Assembly: GCA_933228675.1 (NCBI GenBank)
Contig: OW121743.1
Span: forward strand, 115,369,781 to 115,433,780
Reading direction: 5' to 3'
Source: Stomorhina lunata
Lineage: Eukaryota > Arthropoda > Insecta > Diptera > Rhiniidae
DNA: 64,000 nucleotides
In this document: positions 1-9,790 of the stretch, one piece after another
Layout of the letters: every line of letters starts with the position of its first letter
Numbering within the stretch: the stretch's first letter is position 1
Notes under the pieces: model-generated
The model's database searches: none
What the model was told of the DNA's origin: nothing
The model's input: the letters and a program-made list of their open reading frames with translations, nothing else
Translations under genes and position numbers: made by a program

Positions 1-1035
1 TCTATATAACTTTTTTTTCAAAAATTTTTCTAGAGAAAATTTTTTCTCAAAAATTTTTCTATAGAAAATTATTTATCAAAAATTTTTCTTAGAAACTTTT
101 CTAACTACATTTTGGTATCAATAATTTTTCTACAGAAAATTTTTTATCAAAAATTTTTCTATAGAAAATTTTTCATCAAAAATATTTCTATAAAAAATTT
201 TTCTACTAAAAATTTTTCTATAGAAAATGTTCTTACAAAAATTTTTCTATAGAAAATTTTTTTATCAAAAATTTTTCTATAGAAAATTTGTTTATCAAAC
301 ATTTTTCTATAGAAAATTTTTTTAACAAAAATTTTGCTATTGAAAATTTTTTTTATTAAAAATTTTTCTATAGAAAATTTTTTTTTATAGAAAATTTTTT
401 TTATAGAAAATTTTTTATCAAAAATTTTTCTTTAGAAATTTTTTTTTCTCAAAAATTTTTCTCTAGAATATTTTTTTATCAAAAATTTTTCGATAGAAAA
501 TTTTTTTATCAAAAATTTTTCTATTGATTTTTTTTTTATCAAAAAAATTTTCTATAGAAAATTTTCTTACAAAAATTTTTCTATAAAAAATTTTTTATCA
601 AAAATTTTTCTATAAAAAATTTTTTTATCAAAAATTTTTCTATAGAAAATTTTTTTGATCAAAAATTTTTTTTATTGAAAATTTTTTTATCAAAAATTTT
701 TCTAAAGCAAATTTTTGTTATTAAAAATTTTTGTATAGAAATTTTTTTTATCAAAAATTTGTTTATAGAAATTTTTTTTTATCAAAAAATTTTGTATAAA
801 GCTTTTTTCTATAGAAAATTTTCTTACATCTATAAAAAAATTGTTTATAGCAAAATTTTTTATAGACAAATTTTTCTATAGAAAATTTTTTTTATTGAAA
901 ATTTTTTTATCAAAAATTTTTCTATAGAAAATTTTTTTATCAAAAATCTTTTTGATGGAAATTTTTTGTATCAAAAATTTTTTTTCAACAATTTTTCTAT
1001 AGAAAATTTTTTTATCAAAAATTGTTTAATATTAG
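1..1035. repeat. Palindrome-core tandem array A (spacer TTTTTTATCAAAAA)
   Basis: About 1 kb of imperfect tandem repeats of roughly 28-30 bp. Each unit has the core TTTTCTATAGAAAA and a spacer close to TTTTTTATCAAAAA. Units vary by single changes (CTATTG, CTTTAG, CTAGAG) and small indels, so the array is old or poorly homogenised. It runs off the left edge of the window. An open frame near 675-881 (F/K/I-rich peptide) comes only from the repeat period and is not annotated as a gene. Confidence 0.9.
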
Positions 1036-1116
1036 AATTTCTTTCAATTTTGAAAAATATTTCCAATATTTACAAAAATAACAATGTTCGAGATTATATT
1101 TGTTTGTTCTCTTCTT

Positions 1117-1550
1117 CTGTTATCCTTGACTCCCAGTGGAGCATTGTTCTCTGGAACAATGTATTTTGTTGCTATAAATTGGATTTTGATTTGTTTCTTG
1201 CCTGTATTGGTTTTGTCTTTTCTTTAACAAAGCGGCACCAACAAATTCTCTTCACATCCAAATTTCAACTGAATGGTTTTAATACTCATTTTCACGAGTT
1301 TTATTAATGATCGTGGTATTTACGAAAATTAAAAAAATTCATCGGCTGCTGGTAGTATGGACTGCCTACTCCTATGGAAACCTTTGATGAATTCGGTTTA
1401 CATATGGGGCGTATACTTGTTATTAATGTTAAAATATCAATCATACGTAATGTGGAAAATCATGTAGAAAAGTTCAACTAGTTTATTTAACTGAGGCCCT
1501 ATGCTCCACTGGTTGAGGCCCTATGCTCCACTGGGAGTCAAGGATAACAG
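1117..1550. repeat. 27-bp perfect inverted repeat with 380-bp spacing
   Basis: Positions 1117-1143 (starting CTGTTATCCTTGACTCCCAG) and 1524-1550 (ending CAAGGATAACAG) are exact reverse complements over 27 bp. The right copy sits within a small duplicated insert described in the next entry. The arrangement resembles either a fold-back element or a templated insertion copied from the nearby left arm. No target-site duplication was found around the full inverted-repeat interval. Confidence 0.8.
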
Positions 1551-1563
1551 AGTTTATTTAACT
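1480..1563. repeat. Duplicated insert flanked by 13-bp direct repeats
   Basis: AGTTTATTTAACT occurs at 1480-1492 and again at 1551-1563. Between the two copies lie two tandem 22-bp units (1493-1514 and 1515-1536, starting GAGGCCCTATGCTCCACTGG) followed by the right arm of the inverted repeat. The flanking direct repeat could be a target duplication or the mark of a repair event that copied sequence from 1117-1143. The insert is noticeably richer in G+C than its surroundings. Confidence 0.7.
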
Positions 1564-2030
1564 TATAAAACTAAATTTAAGGTTACCAAAAACAAGAACT
1601 CAGCTTTCATTAGCATATCTAATCAATTAATTAAAAATACTAGCATTCAAATATTTAACATTAAATCTTGCTAATATCAAAACAAAATAAGACTCCATCT
1701 ATCTAACCACTTTACATCTGTTTCTTAACTAAAACTAAACACATTTTATTAGTCAAATAAAGTCTAGTCATCTTTGCCCAAGACAGTAGTAGGTAGTCCC
1801 CCTCCAATATTTCAAACAAAACTAGCCTTTATATCCTGGCATCATTAATTTTTATTGAAATATAACAAACTTCTATTTATCAAGTTAATTTATGTAACAA
1901 AACAAGCTTTTTAAGCTGGCAAATCTTATTTACTAAAACATTTTTGCACACTTTCTGTCCCATACCCGATTAATTTCATTTATTCCTGGGAATAGCAGGA
2001 AAGGAACCAAAGTATAAAATAAGGAAATAG

Positions 2031-2036
2031 ACTTAC
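2031..2036 (-). other. Splice donor of the Cys-loop exon
   Basis: On the minus strand the exon ends ...GGTTTCAG followed by GTAAGT, a near-consensus dipteran 5' splice site. The junction is phase 0, directly after the Gln codon of the D-G-F-Q sequence, where the family continues with a V-D-L-R-H motif in the next exon. That next exon is not in the window. Confidence 0.85.
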
Positions 2037-2217
2037 CTGAAACCCATCATATGTCCAACTGCCAAATTTCATAACACACGTCTGTTCATCGAATGGAAAA
2101 TATTCGACATCAATTTCACATGAACTTTTATAAATAGCAGGTGGTCGCCATTCAACACGTCCGGTATAGTTTAGGGTGGCCTTTGTAGCTAAAGTTACTT
2201 CGAAATTGCCATCAGCA
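2037..2217 (-). CDS. Nicotinic acetylcholine receptor alpha subunit (alpha3/alpha4-type), Cys-loop exon
   Basis: This internal 181-bp exon encodes 60 full codons plus one leading base. It covers part of the extracellular ligand-binding domain of a pentameric acetylcholine-gated cation channel in the neuronal membrane. It starts A-D-G-N-F-E-V and contains N-Y-T-G (a possible glycosylation site), W-R-P-P-A-I-Y and the complete Cys-loop: C at residue 33, 13 intervening residues, C at residue 47, with the F-P-F-D signature. It ends [10 protein letters not shown]. The leading base T completes an Asn codon with the last two bases of the exon at 4137-4431, giving L-Y-N-N-A-D-G, as conserved in the family. 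Residues such as G-R-V-E-W-R-P-P fit the insect alpha3/alpha4 group better than alpha1, alpha2 or the alpha5-7 group. Alpha3 and alpha4 cannot be separated here. The exon appears intact. Confidence 0.93.
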
Positions 2218-2262
2218 CTGGAAAGAGTGGGATAGAAAGGGAAAGAAAAGAGAATGAAAAAT
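2218..2262 (-). other. Splice acceptor and pyrimidine tract
   Basis: Read on the minus strand, about 45 bases rich in T and C end in CCCACTCTTTCCAG, immediately before the first exon base at 2217. This is a strong AG acceptor with a long polypyrimidine tract. It fixes the exon start and excludes the longer open frame that continues upstream into the intron. Confidence 0.85.
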
Positions 2263-2700
2263 AAAATGAAGAGAAGCAAAAATATTGAAAACAATCAAAT
2301 AAACGTAAATCTAGGATATGTCACAGACATATAAATGCACACATGGGAATTTTTATAGTGCAAAAAAGGAAAAGGAATACATTTATACATGTATAAATGT
2401 TTTGCTGTTGGTAGTTTATATAAGAATTCAGGCTTAAATTATTGTGGCTATTGTACTTCCGCATCCGGATTTTTACTTATTTATATAATATGTATCTACA
2501 AACATTTTGAGGAAATTAAAAAAATGTCATCATTTAAAGATGTCGACCGGAAATAAATATTTTTTTTTAGAAAAGGGTTCATTAAAGTTAATTTGTACAA
2601 AAAAACTTTTCTATAAAAAAATGCTAAAATCTGTTATACTCCCAAAATTTTTATACCGATTTGTTAAATCCGAAAGGAATCAATTGTTCTTCTATAAAAC
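2263..2700. other. AT-rich part of the nAChR intron
   Basis: This is unique-looking intron sequence between the pyrimidine tract and the tandem array. The first loose repeat units appear from about 2560 (CTGTTATACTCCC, CTGCCATAATCTG). An open frame at 2507-2710 falls in these degenerate units and has no recognisable features. No exon was seen. Confidence 0.6.
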
Positions 2701-4115
2701 ACTGCCATAATCTGTTATAATCGAACATATGTCTATAGAAAATTATTAAATTGGTTAGAACAGTTTTCTATAAATAATCGAACAATTATTTATAGAAAAT
2801 TGTTATAACCAAGTTTTTTAGTAAAAACTATTATAAACGATTAATTTTCATAGAAAACTGTTATAAACAACAATTTTATATGGAGAACGGTTATATTAAC
2901 AATTTTTTTTTATAGAAAACTGTTATAATTGGAAAACTTTTGTTCTGTTATAATTGAAAAACTTTTGTTCGAAAAATTTTCTATAGAAAAATTTTATAAT
3001 ATAACAATTTCCCATAGAAAACTGTTATAAGCTAAAAATTTTCAATAGAAAGTCGATTAATTTCCTATTGAAAACTGTTATAATCAAAAAATGTTTTACA
3101 GAAAACTGTTATAATATATAAAATTTTCTCAAAAACTGTTAAAAACCCCATTTTCTATAGAAAACTGTTATAATATAACAATTTTCTAAAGAAAACTATC
3201 ATAATATAACAAGTTTCTAACGAAAATTATTATAACATAATATTTTTTTATATAAAACTGTTATAATATAACCATTTTCTATAGAAAACTGTTATAGTAT
3301 AACATTTTTCTGTAGAAAACTTTTATACTATAACAATTTTCTATAGAAAACTATCATAATATAACAATATTATATAAAAAACTGTTATAATATAACAAGT
3401 TTCTAACGAAAATTATTATAACATAATAATTTTTTATATAAAACTGTTATAATATAACCATTTTCTATAGAAAACTGTTATAGTATAACATTTTTCTGTA
3501 GAAAACTTTTATAATATAACAATTTTCTATAGGAAACTGTTTTAATATAACAATTTTCTATAGAAAACTGTTATAATATAACAATTTTCTATAGAAAACT
3601 GTCATAATATAACAATTTTCTAGAGAAAACTCTTTAAATATAAAAATTTTCTGTAGAAAACTGTTATAGTATAACAATTTTCTATAGAAAACTGTTATGA
3701 TATAATAATTTTCAATAGAAAACTGTTATAATATAACAATTTTCTATAGATAACTGTTATAATATAACAATTTTCTATGAAAAAAAATTTATAAAGCTTT
3801 CATAATCAAAGAATTTTCTTTCTTTTCTTTTTCTATAAAAACTGTGACAATCAATAAATTTTCTACAGAAAACTGTTAGAATCGATAAAGTTTTAATAGG
3901 AAACTGTTATAATGGAATAATTTTTATAGGAAACTGTTATACTCCAACAATTTTCTGAAGAAAACTTACAATTTTCTATATATAACTTATATAAAAGAAC
4001 AATTTTCTATATAAAACTGTTATAATCGAATAAATTTTTATGGAAAACTGTTATAATATTTTTTTTTTTAGAAAACTGTTATAAATCAAAAGTTTTTTAC
4101 GAACAACTGCTATAA
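2701..4115. repeat. Palindrome-core tandem array B, 31-bp unit (spacer CTGTTATAATATAACAA)
   Basis: Tandem units of about 31 bp consist of the palindromic core plus CTGTTATAATATAACAA. The spacer is itself an inverted repeat (TGTTAT-AAT-ATAACA). The best-conserved stretch is about 3120-3780. The array fills most of the ~1.9-kb intron between the two receptor exons and ends only about 20 bases from the splice donor at 4136. Flanks of the array are more degenerate, as expected if homogenisation acts mainly in its middle. Confidence 0.9.
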
Positions 4116-4130
4116 TCTTTAAACATTTCT

Positions 4131-4136
4131 ACTCAC
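4131..4136 (-). other. Splice donor of the ligand-binding-domain exon
   Basis: On the minus strand the exon ends ...CTGTACAATAA followed by GTGAGT, a good 5' splice site. The exon leaves two bases (AA) of a split codon, completed by T from the exon at 2037-2217 to give Asn. The matching phase supports both boundaries. Confidence 0.88.
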
Positions 4137-4431
4137 TTATTGTACAGGACAATATCTGGTCGCCATATATGATCACTGGGCACATGCAACATTTCAACAC
4201 CACCATATTCTTTGGGTTCCCACTGTAATTTATAATCATACCACGATTGTTCCACCCACAAATTAGTTGTCATGATTTGATTTTTTAAATTCACATCAAT
4301 CAATTGCGATAATTTCAGTTTGATATGAACGGTAAGAGCTTTAGACACATTCGCAACGGGTCTTACTAATTTGTTGTAATTACTGAGAAGATCGTCGTAC
4401 AGACGTTTAGCATCGGGATTCGATGTGCTGC
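4137..4431 (-). CDS. Nicotinic acetylcholine receptor alpha subunit (alpha3/alpha4-type), N-terminal extracellular exon
   Basis: This internal 295-bp exon has two leading bases, 97 codons and two trailing bases. It encodes the start of the mature extracellular domain: [15 protein letters not shown], then N-Y-N-K-L-V-R-P, a probable N-glycosylation site [16 protein letters not shown] and loop D residues in T-N-L-W-V-E-Q-S-W. It ends with loop A in [11 protein letters not shown]. These are hallmark segments of insect nAChR alpha subunits. W-R-P-D with Q-S-W-Y-D-Y-K-L again points to alpha3/alpha4. The open frame continues upstream of the Met at 4348 to the acceptor at 4432, so this is an internal exon and not a start. 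In vertebrate genes this region is split into three exons; here it is one. The preceding exon must end in phase 1. The signal-peptide exon was not identified. Confidence 0.94.
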
Positions 4432-4452
4432 CTGCAAAGGAAGAAGAAAATT
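4432..4452 (-). other. Splice acceptor of the N-terminal exon
   Basis: On the minus strand TTTTCTTCTTCCTTTGCAG directly precedes the exon base at 4431. It is a clear pyrimidine tract followed by CAG and sets the exon's 5' boundary. Confidence 0.85.
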
Positions 4453-4890
4453 TACGGAAAATGTTATAAAATGAAATGCCATGAAAAACTCATTAAATAA
4501 ATTAAAATATCATTTACACGAGAAAAGAAGGGAAAACATTTGAAATAAAAGCGAACAATAAATCTTAATAAATATTATATAAATGATATGTATCATTAGA
4601 AGGAAAAAAGTATATCTGTATTTGTTTATGATTATTAACATGTAATAAAAATTAATTGATTACACACAGTTTGTTTTATTAGCCCTTTTGTGTTTGGTGC
4701 GGGTTTTCATCTTTTTTTGTCATTGCCTGCGGTAAGAAACTCAAAGTTACGAGGATGTTATCTTAAAGTGATTTAAGGTGCCTTTAAAAAATGTACCTTA
4801 AAAAATTAAATGTTTAAAATACTTGATATGCAACTTAATTATAACAGTTACACGTAATAATTGAGCACATTCTATAAAAATGATAAAATC
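4453..4890. other. AT-rich unique intron segment
   Basis: Non-repetitive AT-rich DNA lies between the receptor exon and the next palindrome array. No coding signal or element ends were seen. The open frame at 4798-4986 overlaps the repeat and is not supported. Confidence 0.55.
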
Positions 4891-5890
4891 GTAAAATTTT
4901 TTAAATAAAACTGTTATAATAGTATAATTTTCTTTTGAAAACTGTGATAATCGACAAATTTTTTTATAGAAAACTGTTGTAATCAATCAATTTTCTATAA
5001 AAAACTTTTATAATCGAAATTTTTTTTATAGAAAACTTATATAATCGAACAATTTTATATAGAAAACTGTTATAATCCAAGCATTTTCTATAGAAAACTG
5101 TTATAATCCAAGCATTTTCTATAGAAAACTGTTATAATCGAACAATTTTCTATAGAAAACTGTTAAAATAACAATTTTCTATTGAAAACTGTTATAATCG
5201 AACAATTTTCTATAGAAAACTGTTATAATCGAACAATTGTATATAGAAAACTGTTAAAATAACAATTTTCTATTGAAAACTGTTATAATCGAAGCATTTT
5301 CTATAGAAAACTGTTATAATCGAACAATTTTCTATAGAGAACTGTTATAATCGAACGATTGTATATATAAAACTGTTATAATAACAATTTTCTATAGAAA
5401 ACTGTTGTAATCGAACAATTTTCTATAAAAAACTGTTATAATCGAACAATTTTAAATAGAAAAATGTTATAATCGAACAATTTTCTATAGAAAATTGTTA
5501 TCATCGAACAATTTTCTATAAAAACTGTTGTAATCGAACAATTTTCTATAGAAAACTGTTATAATCTAACAATTTTCTATAGAAAACTGTTATAATCGAA
5601 CAATTTAATATAGAAAACTGTTATAACAGAACAATTTTATATAGAATACTGTTATAATCGAACAATTACCCACAAAAAACTGTTATAATCGAACAATTTT
5701 CTATAAAAAACTGTTATAAATGAATACATTTCTAAAGAAATGTGTTATAATTGAACAATAAAAAAACTGTTATAATCTAACAAGTTTCAATAGAAAACTG
5801 TTATAATAGAACAGTTTTCTATAAAAAGTTTTATAATAAAATAATTTTCTATGAAAATCGTTATAATCAAACAATTTTCTAAAGAAAACA
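4891..5890. repeat. Palindrome-core tandem array B2, 31-bp unit (spacer CTGTTATAATCGAACAA)
   Basis: This is the same 31-bp family as 2701-4115, but the spacer is CTGTTATAATCGAACAA instead of ...ATATAACAA. It lies on the other side of the receptor exon. The two arrays were probably one array, or seeded from each other, and then diverged by local homogenisation. Units around 5040-5640 are the best preserved. Confidence 0.9.
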
Positions 5891-6720
5891 TATTATAAAC
5901 ATATTAAACATATAATTACAACTGAGAATTTAACTTTTTCTCAAATCCTTAACAACGTTAACTTGTTAGTACCTTTCTACTCTAAATTGTACCAATAAAA
6001 ACCTAAATAAATATGTTAACATATGTCCGGACAAATTGTTTCATTCCAGCTGAGAGTTTAAATGAAAATGATTTGATGTCTGTGTTTGTGGATTTTCATT
6101 TTGACATGATATTATAACAAATTTATTTACTAAAAACACACACTTCCATACAAATGAAAACAACACGACAATAACCCTATTCCCACGTATCCCCTGTCAT
6201 AGTATGTCTGTGCTTTTGGTGTCTGCTTTCATTTTATGATTCAACTTTTTTTTTGTATCATAATTTAGTCATTATCAAGACATATTTATAAATGTTTGCG
6301 TTTTTGTTTGGATAATAAAATAAAATATATGTAATTCTGTGGTCGAGTTATCTTTCCCCATGATTAAATTTAATTGCCCTAAAACACATGGTCAGTTATG
6401 GGATTTTAGGAAAACAAAAGCCAGACGATTGGCCACATTTGGGCAGGGACAAGGGGTTTTTATTTAACAAAACAAAAGGACAAAGTTTTGTTTATCACAA
6501 TAAAATTTTCATCAGATTATGATGGTTACGAGATGATTAATAATAAAATATTTTAATGTTTCTAGTTTTAGTTAATGATGGCAGTAATAAGAGGTAATAA
6601 AAGGGTGTTGGTGATATAGAAAATATTTGTTTTGGAAGAAAATTTTAGTAAAATGAAGAAAGTGTATTGAAATCTTTTTAGGTGTTTTGTTATTAATGCT
6701 TTTGATGATATTAGAAAATC
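5891..6720. other. AT-rich unique segment
   Basis: About 830 bp of non-repetitive AT-rich sequence. I see no recognisable coding sequence, RNA gene or element ends in it. Confidence 0.55.
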
Positions 6721-6854
6721 ACCTTCACCACCATAGGTGGAGGTCGATAAGGTATTATAAGGTTGTGCTGATGTATGTAACTCATAGAAACTTTTAAATA
6801 TACCAATGGAAGCACTTGCTGAGTCGATTTAACGATGTCAGTCCGTCCATGTAG
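6721..6854 (+). mobile_element. 5' fragment of the CACCATAGGTGG dispersed family
   Basis: The segment starts ACCTTCACCACCATAGGTGG and continues with GTGCTGATGTATGTAACTC and GTCAGTCCGTCC. It matches the first ~130 bp of the family seen in full at 49722-50520. The remainder is absent and the sequence passes straight into a tandem array, so this copy is truncated. Confidence 0.75.
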
Positions 6855-8140
6855 AAACTTTTTCATATAACCATTTTTTTTTTTAATTTTTAATATAAAA
6901 ATTTTTTATAATCAATTTTTATAAACAAGTTTTTTATAGAAAATTTTTGATATAAACATTTTCATAAACCATTTTTTTATAGAAAATTTTTGATATCAAA
7001 AATTTTTCATACCAAAAATTTTTAAAGAAAATTATTCATATAAAAAATTTTTATAGAAAATATTTCATACAAAAAATATTTATAGAAAATTTTTCATATA
7101 AGGAAAATTTTTCAGATAAGAAATTTTTATAAAAAATTTTTCATATAAGAAATTTTTATAGAAAATTTTTCATACAAATTTTTTAAAAAAAAATTTTTAT
7201 AGAAAATTTTTCATATAAAAATTTTTTCTACAAAATTTCTCATATAAAAAATTTTTATAGAAAATTTTTTATAAAGAAAAGTTTTATGGAAAATTTTTCT
7301 ATAAAAATGTTTATAGAAAATTTTTCTATAAAAAATTTTTATAGAAAATTTTTCATATAAAAAATTTTTATAGAAAATTTTTCATATAAAAAATTTTTAT
7401 AGAAAATTTTTCTTGTAAAAATTTTTATAGAAAATTTTTCTTGTAAAAATTTTTATAGAAAATTTTTCATATAAAAAATTTTTAAAGAAAATTTTTCATA
7501 TAAAAAATTTTTATAGAAAATTTTTCATATAAAAAATTTTTATAGAAAATTTTTCATGTAAAAAATTTTTATAGAAAATTTTTCATATAAAAAATTTTTA
7601 TAGAAAATTTTCCATGTAAAAAATGTTTATAGAAAATTTTTCATATAAGGAATTTTTATAGAAAATTTTTCAGATAAGATATTTTTATAAAAAATTTTTC
7701 ATATAAGAAATTTTTATAGAAAATTTTTCATATAAAAAATTTTTATAGAAAATTTTTCATGTAAAAGATTTTTATAGAAAATTTTTCATGTAAAAAATTT
7801 TTATAGAAAATTTTTCATGTAAAAATTTTTATAGAAAATTTTTCATGTAAAAAGTTTTTATAGAAAAGTTTTCATGTAAAAAATTTTTATAGAAAATTTT
7901 TCATATAAAAAATCTTTATAGATAATTTTTCATATAACAAATTTTAATCGAAAATTATTCATAAAAAAAATTTTAATCGAAAATTTTATATACAAAATTT
8001 TTCATACAAAAAATTTTTAAGAAAATTTTTCGTACAAAAAAGTTTTCATATAAAAAATTGTTATAGAAAATTTTTTATATAAAAATCTTTTAAAGAAATT
8101 TTTCGAAATTTTTAATATAAAAATTTTTCAAAAAGAATAG

Positions 8141-8187
8141 TATTCGCATTTGATCCCAAAACTGTTACATTTATTTATTAATGTAAT
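8141..8187 (+). mobile_element. Short MITE arm inside array C
   Basis: TATTCGCATTTGATCCCAAA followed by CTGTTACATTTATTTATTAA. It is almost identical to the reverse complement of 32536-32588 and matches the left arm of the fuller copy at 44379-44489. Only one arm is present. The array changes orientation immediately to its right. Confidence 0.7.
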
Positions 8188-8355
8188 TTTTTATATGAAA
8201 AATTTTCTATAAAATTTTTTATATGAAAAATTTTCTATAAAATTTTTTGTATGAAAAATTTTCTATAAAATTTTTTGTATGAAAAATTTTCTATAAAAAT
8301 TTTTTATATGCAAAATTTTCTATAAAAATTTTTTATATGCAAAATTTTCTATAAA
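8188..8355. repeat. Inverted block within array C
   Basis: Six or so units read ATGAAAAATTTTCTATAAAA with TTTTTTAT, the reverse complement of the surrounding unit order. The normal orientation resumes at about 8355. It abuts the MITE arm at 8141-8187. Confidence 0.7.
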
Positions 8356-9589
8356 AATTTTTCATACAAAAAATTTTTTATATAAAAAATTTTTATAGAA
8401 AATTTTTCATATAAAAAATTTTTATAGAAAATTTTTTATATAAAAAATTTTTATAGAAAATTTTTCATACAAAAAATTTTATAGAAAATTTTTCATATAA
8501 AAAATTTTATAGAAAATTTTTCATATAAAAAATTTTTAGAGAAAATTTTTCTGTAAAATATTTTTATAGAAAATTTTTCATCTAAAAATTTTTTTTAGAA
8601 ATTTTTTATATAAAAAATTTTTACGGAAAATTTTTCAGATAAAAAAGTTTTATAGAAAATTTTTCATATAAAAAATTTTTATAGAAAATTTTTCATATAA
8701 AAAATTTTTATAGAAAATTTTTCATGTTAAAAATTTTTATAGAAAACTTTTCTTGTAAAAATTTTTATAGAAAATTTTTCATGTAAAAAATTTTTATAGA
8801 AAATTTTTCATGTAAAAAATTTTTATAGAAAATTTTTCATGTAAAAAATTTTCTATAAAAATTTTTCATATAAAAAATTGTTATAGAAAATTTTTCATAT
8901 AAAAAATTTTTATAGAAAATTTTTCATGTAAAAAATTGTCTATAAAAATTTTTTATATAAAAAATTGTTATAGAAAATTTTTCATATAAAAAATTTTTAT
9001 AGAAAATTTTTCATATAAAAAATTTTTACATAAATTTTTTTAAAAATTTTTCATAAAAAAAATTTTTGTAGAAAATTTTTCATATAAAAAATTTTTATAG
9101 AAAATTTTTCATATAAAAAATTTTTATAGAAAATTTTTCAAATAAAAAATTTTATAGAAAATTTTTCAAATAAAAAATTTTATAGAAAATTTTTCAAATA
9201 AAAAATTTTATAGAAAATTTTTCATATAAACAATTTTTATAGAAAATTTTTCATATAAAAAATTTTATAAAATATTTTTCATATAAAAAATTTTTATAGA
9301 AAATTTTTTATATAAAAAATTTTTATAGAAAATTTTTCAAATAAAAAATTTTATAGAAAATTTTTAAAAAACAATTTTTATAGAAAATTTTTCATATAAA
9401 AAATTTTTATAGAAAATTTTTCATATAAAAAATTTTATAAAATATTTTTCATATAAAAAATTTTTATAGAAAATTTTTCATTTTAAAAATTTTTATAGAA
9501 AATTTTTCATATTAAAAATTTCGATAGAAAAAATTTTCATATTAAAAATTTTTGTAGAAATTTTTCATATCATTTTTTTTATATTATGA

Positions 9590-9790
9590 GGAAATATACC
9601 ACGTTACATTGGTATAACACATTACATATACCAATGTGCTGTGTTTCCATGGATCCATTTGAGAAAAATATTAAACCCCCAATTTCAAAGATACTTGAGA
9701 AATTATTTTGAATTAAGAGCGATTTTAAAAATGCGTAGGTAATGTGGTACCCCACATTTTGGTAATTTGCTGTGGTGTACCACATTATTA
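9590..9790. repeat. Cluster of short hairpins around GTGGTAC motifs
   Basis: Three palindromic stretches lie within 200 bp. ACATTGGTAT and ATACCAATGT form 10-bp arms with a 12-base loop near 9604-9635. AATGTGG-TACC-CCACATT lies near 9739-9756. TGTGGTGTACCACA lies near 9770-9783. This may be a decayed fold-back element; no target duplication was recognised. Confidence 0.55.

Larger units (their letters stand above)
1036..1979. other. AT-rich low-copy segment left of the nAChR exon
   Basis: This stretch lies downstream of the receptor exon at 2037-2217 in the minus-strand direction, so it should be intron of that gene. No next receptor exon (the region after loop B, or the vicinal Cys-Cys) is visible. 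It holds a 27-bp inverted repeat and a short templated-looking insertion, annotated separately. The open frame around 966-1307 begins inside the repeat array, shows no recognisable domain and is not supported. Confidence 0.6.
6855..9570. repeat. Palindrome-related tandem array C (spacer CATATAAAAAATTTTTATAG)
   Basis: About 2.7 kb of units near 28-29 bp, typically TATAGAAAATTTTTCATATA followed by AAAAATTTT. The TTTTCTATAGAAAA core is often reduced to TTTTTATAGAAAA. Sub-blocks of consecutive units share private variants (CATGTAAA near 7555-7870; CAAATAAA near 9135-9200), the mark of local unequal exchange or slippage. A segment near 8180-8355 is in reverse orientation beside a short MITE arm. 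Confidence 0.9.

Noticed and set aside
966..1307. 113-codon open frame
   Set aside because: It begins inside tandem repeat array A, crosses one arm of the 27-bp inverted repeat and shows no domain. It is probably chance.
1980..2294. Reading the whole 104-codon open frame as the receptor coding segment
   Set aside because: Its first ~26 codons are the translated polypyrimidine tract and its last residues lie past a GTAAGT donor. The real exon is 2037-2217.
2218..4136. An alternative (mutually exclusive) copy of the Cys-loop exon, as known for some insect alpha subunits
   Set aside because: The intron consists of tandem array and AT-rich DNA. No second Cys-loop coding segment was found there or to the left within the window.
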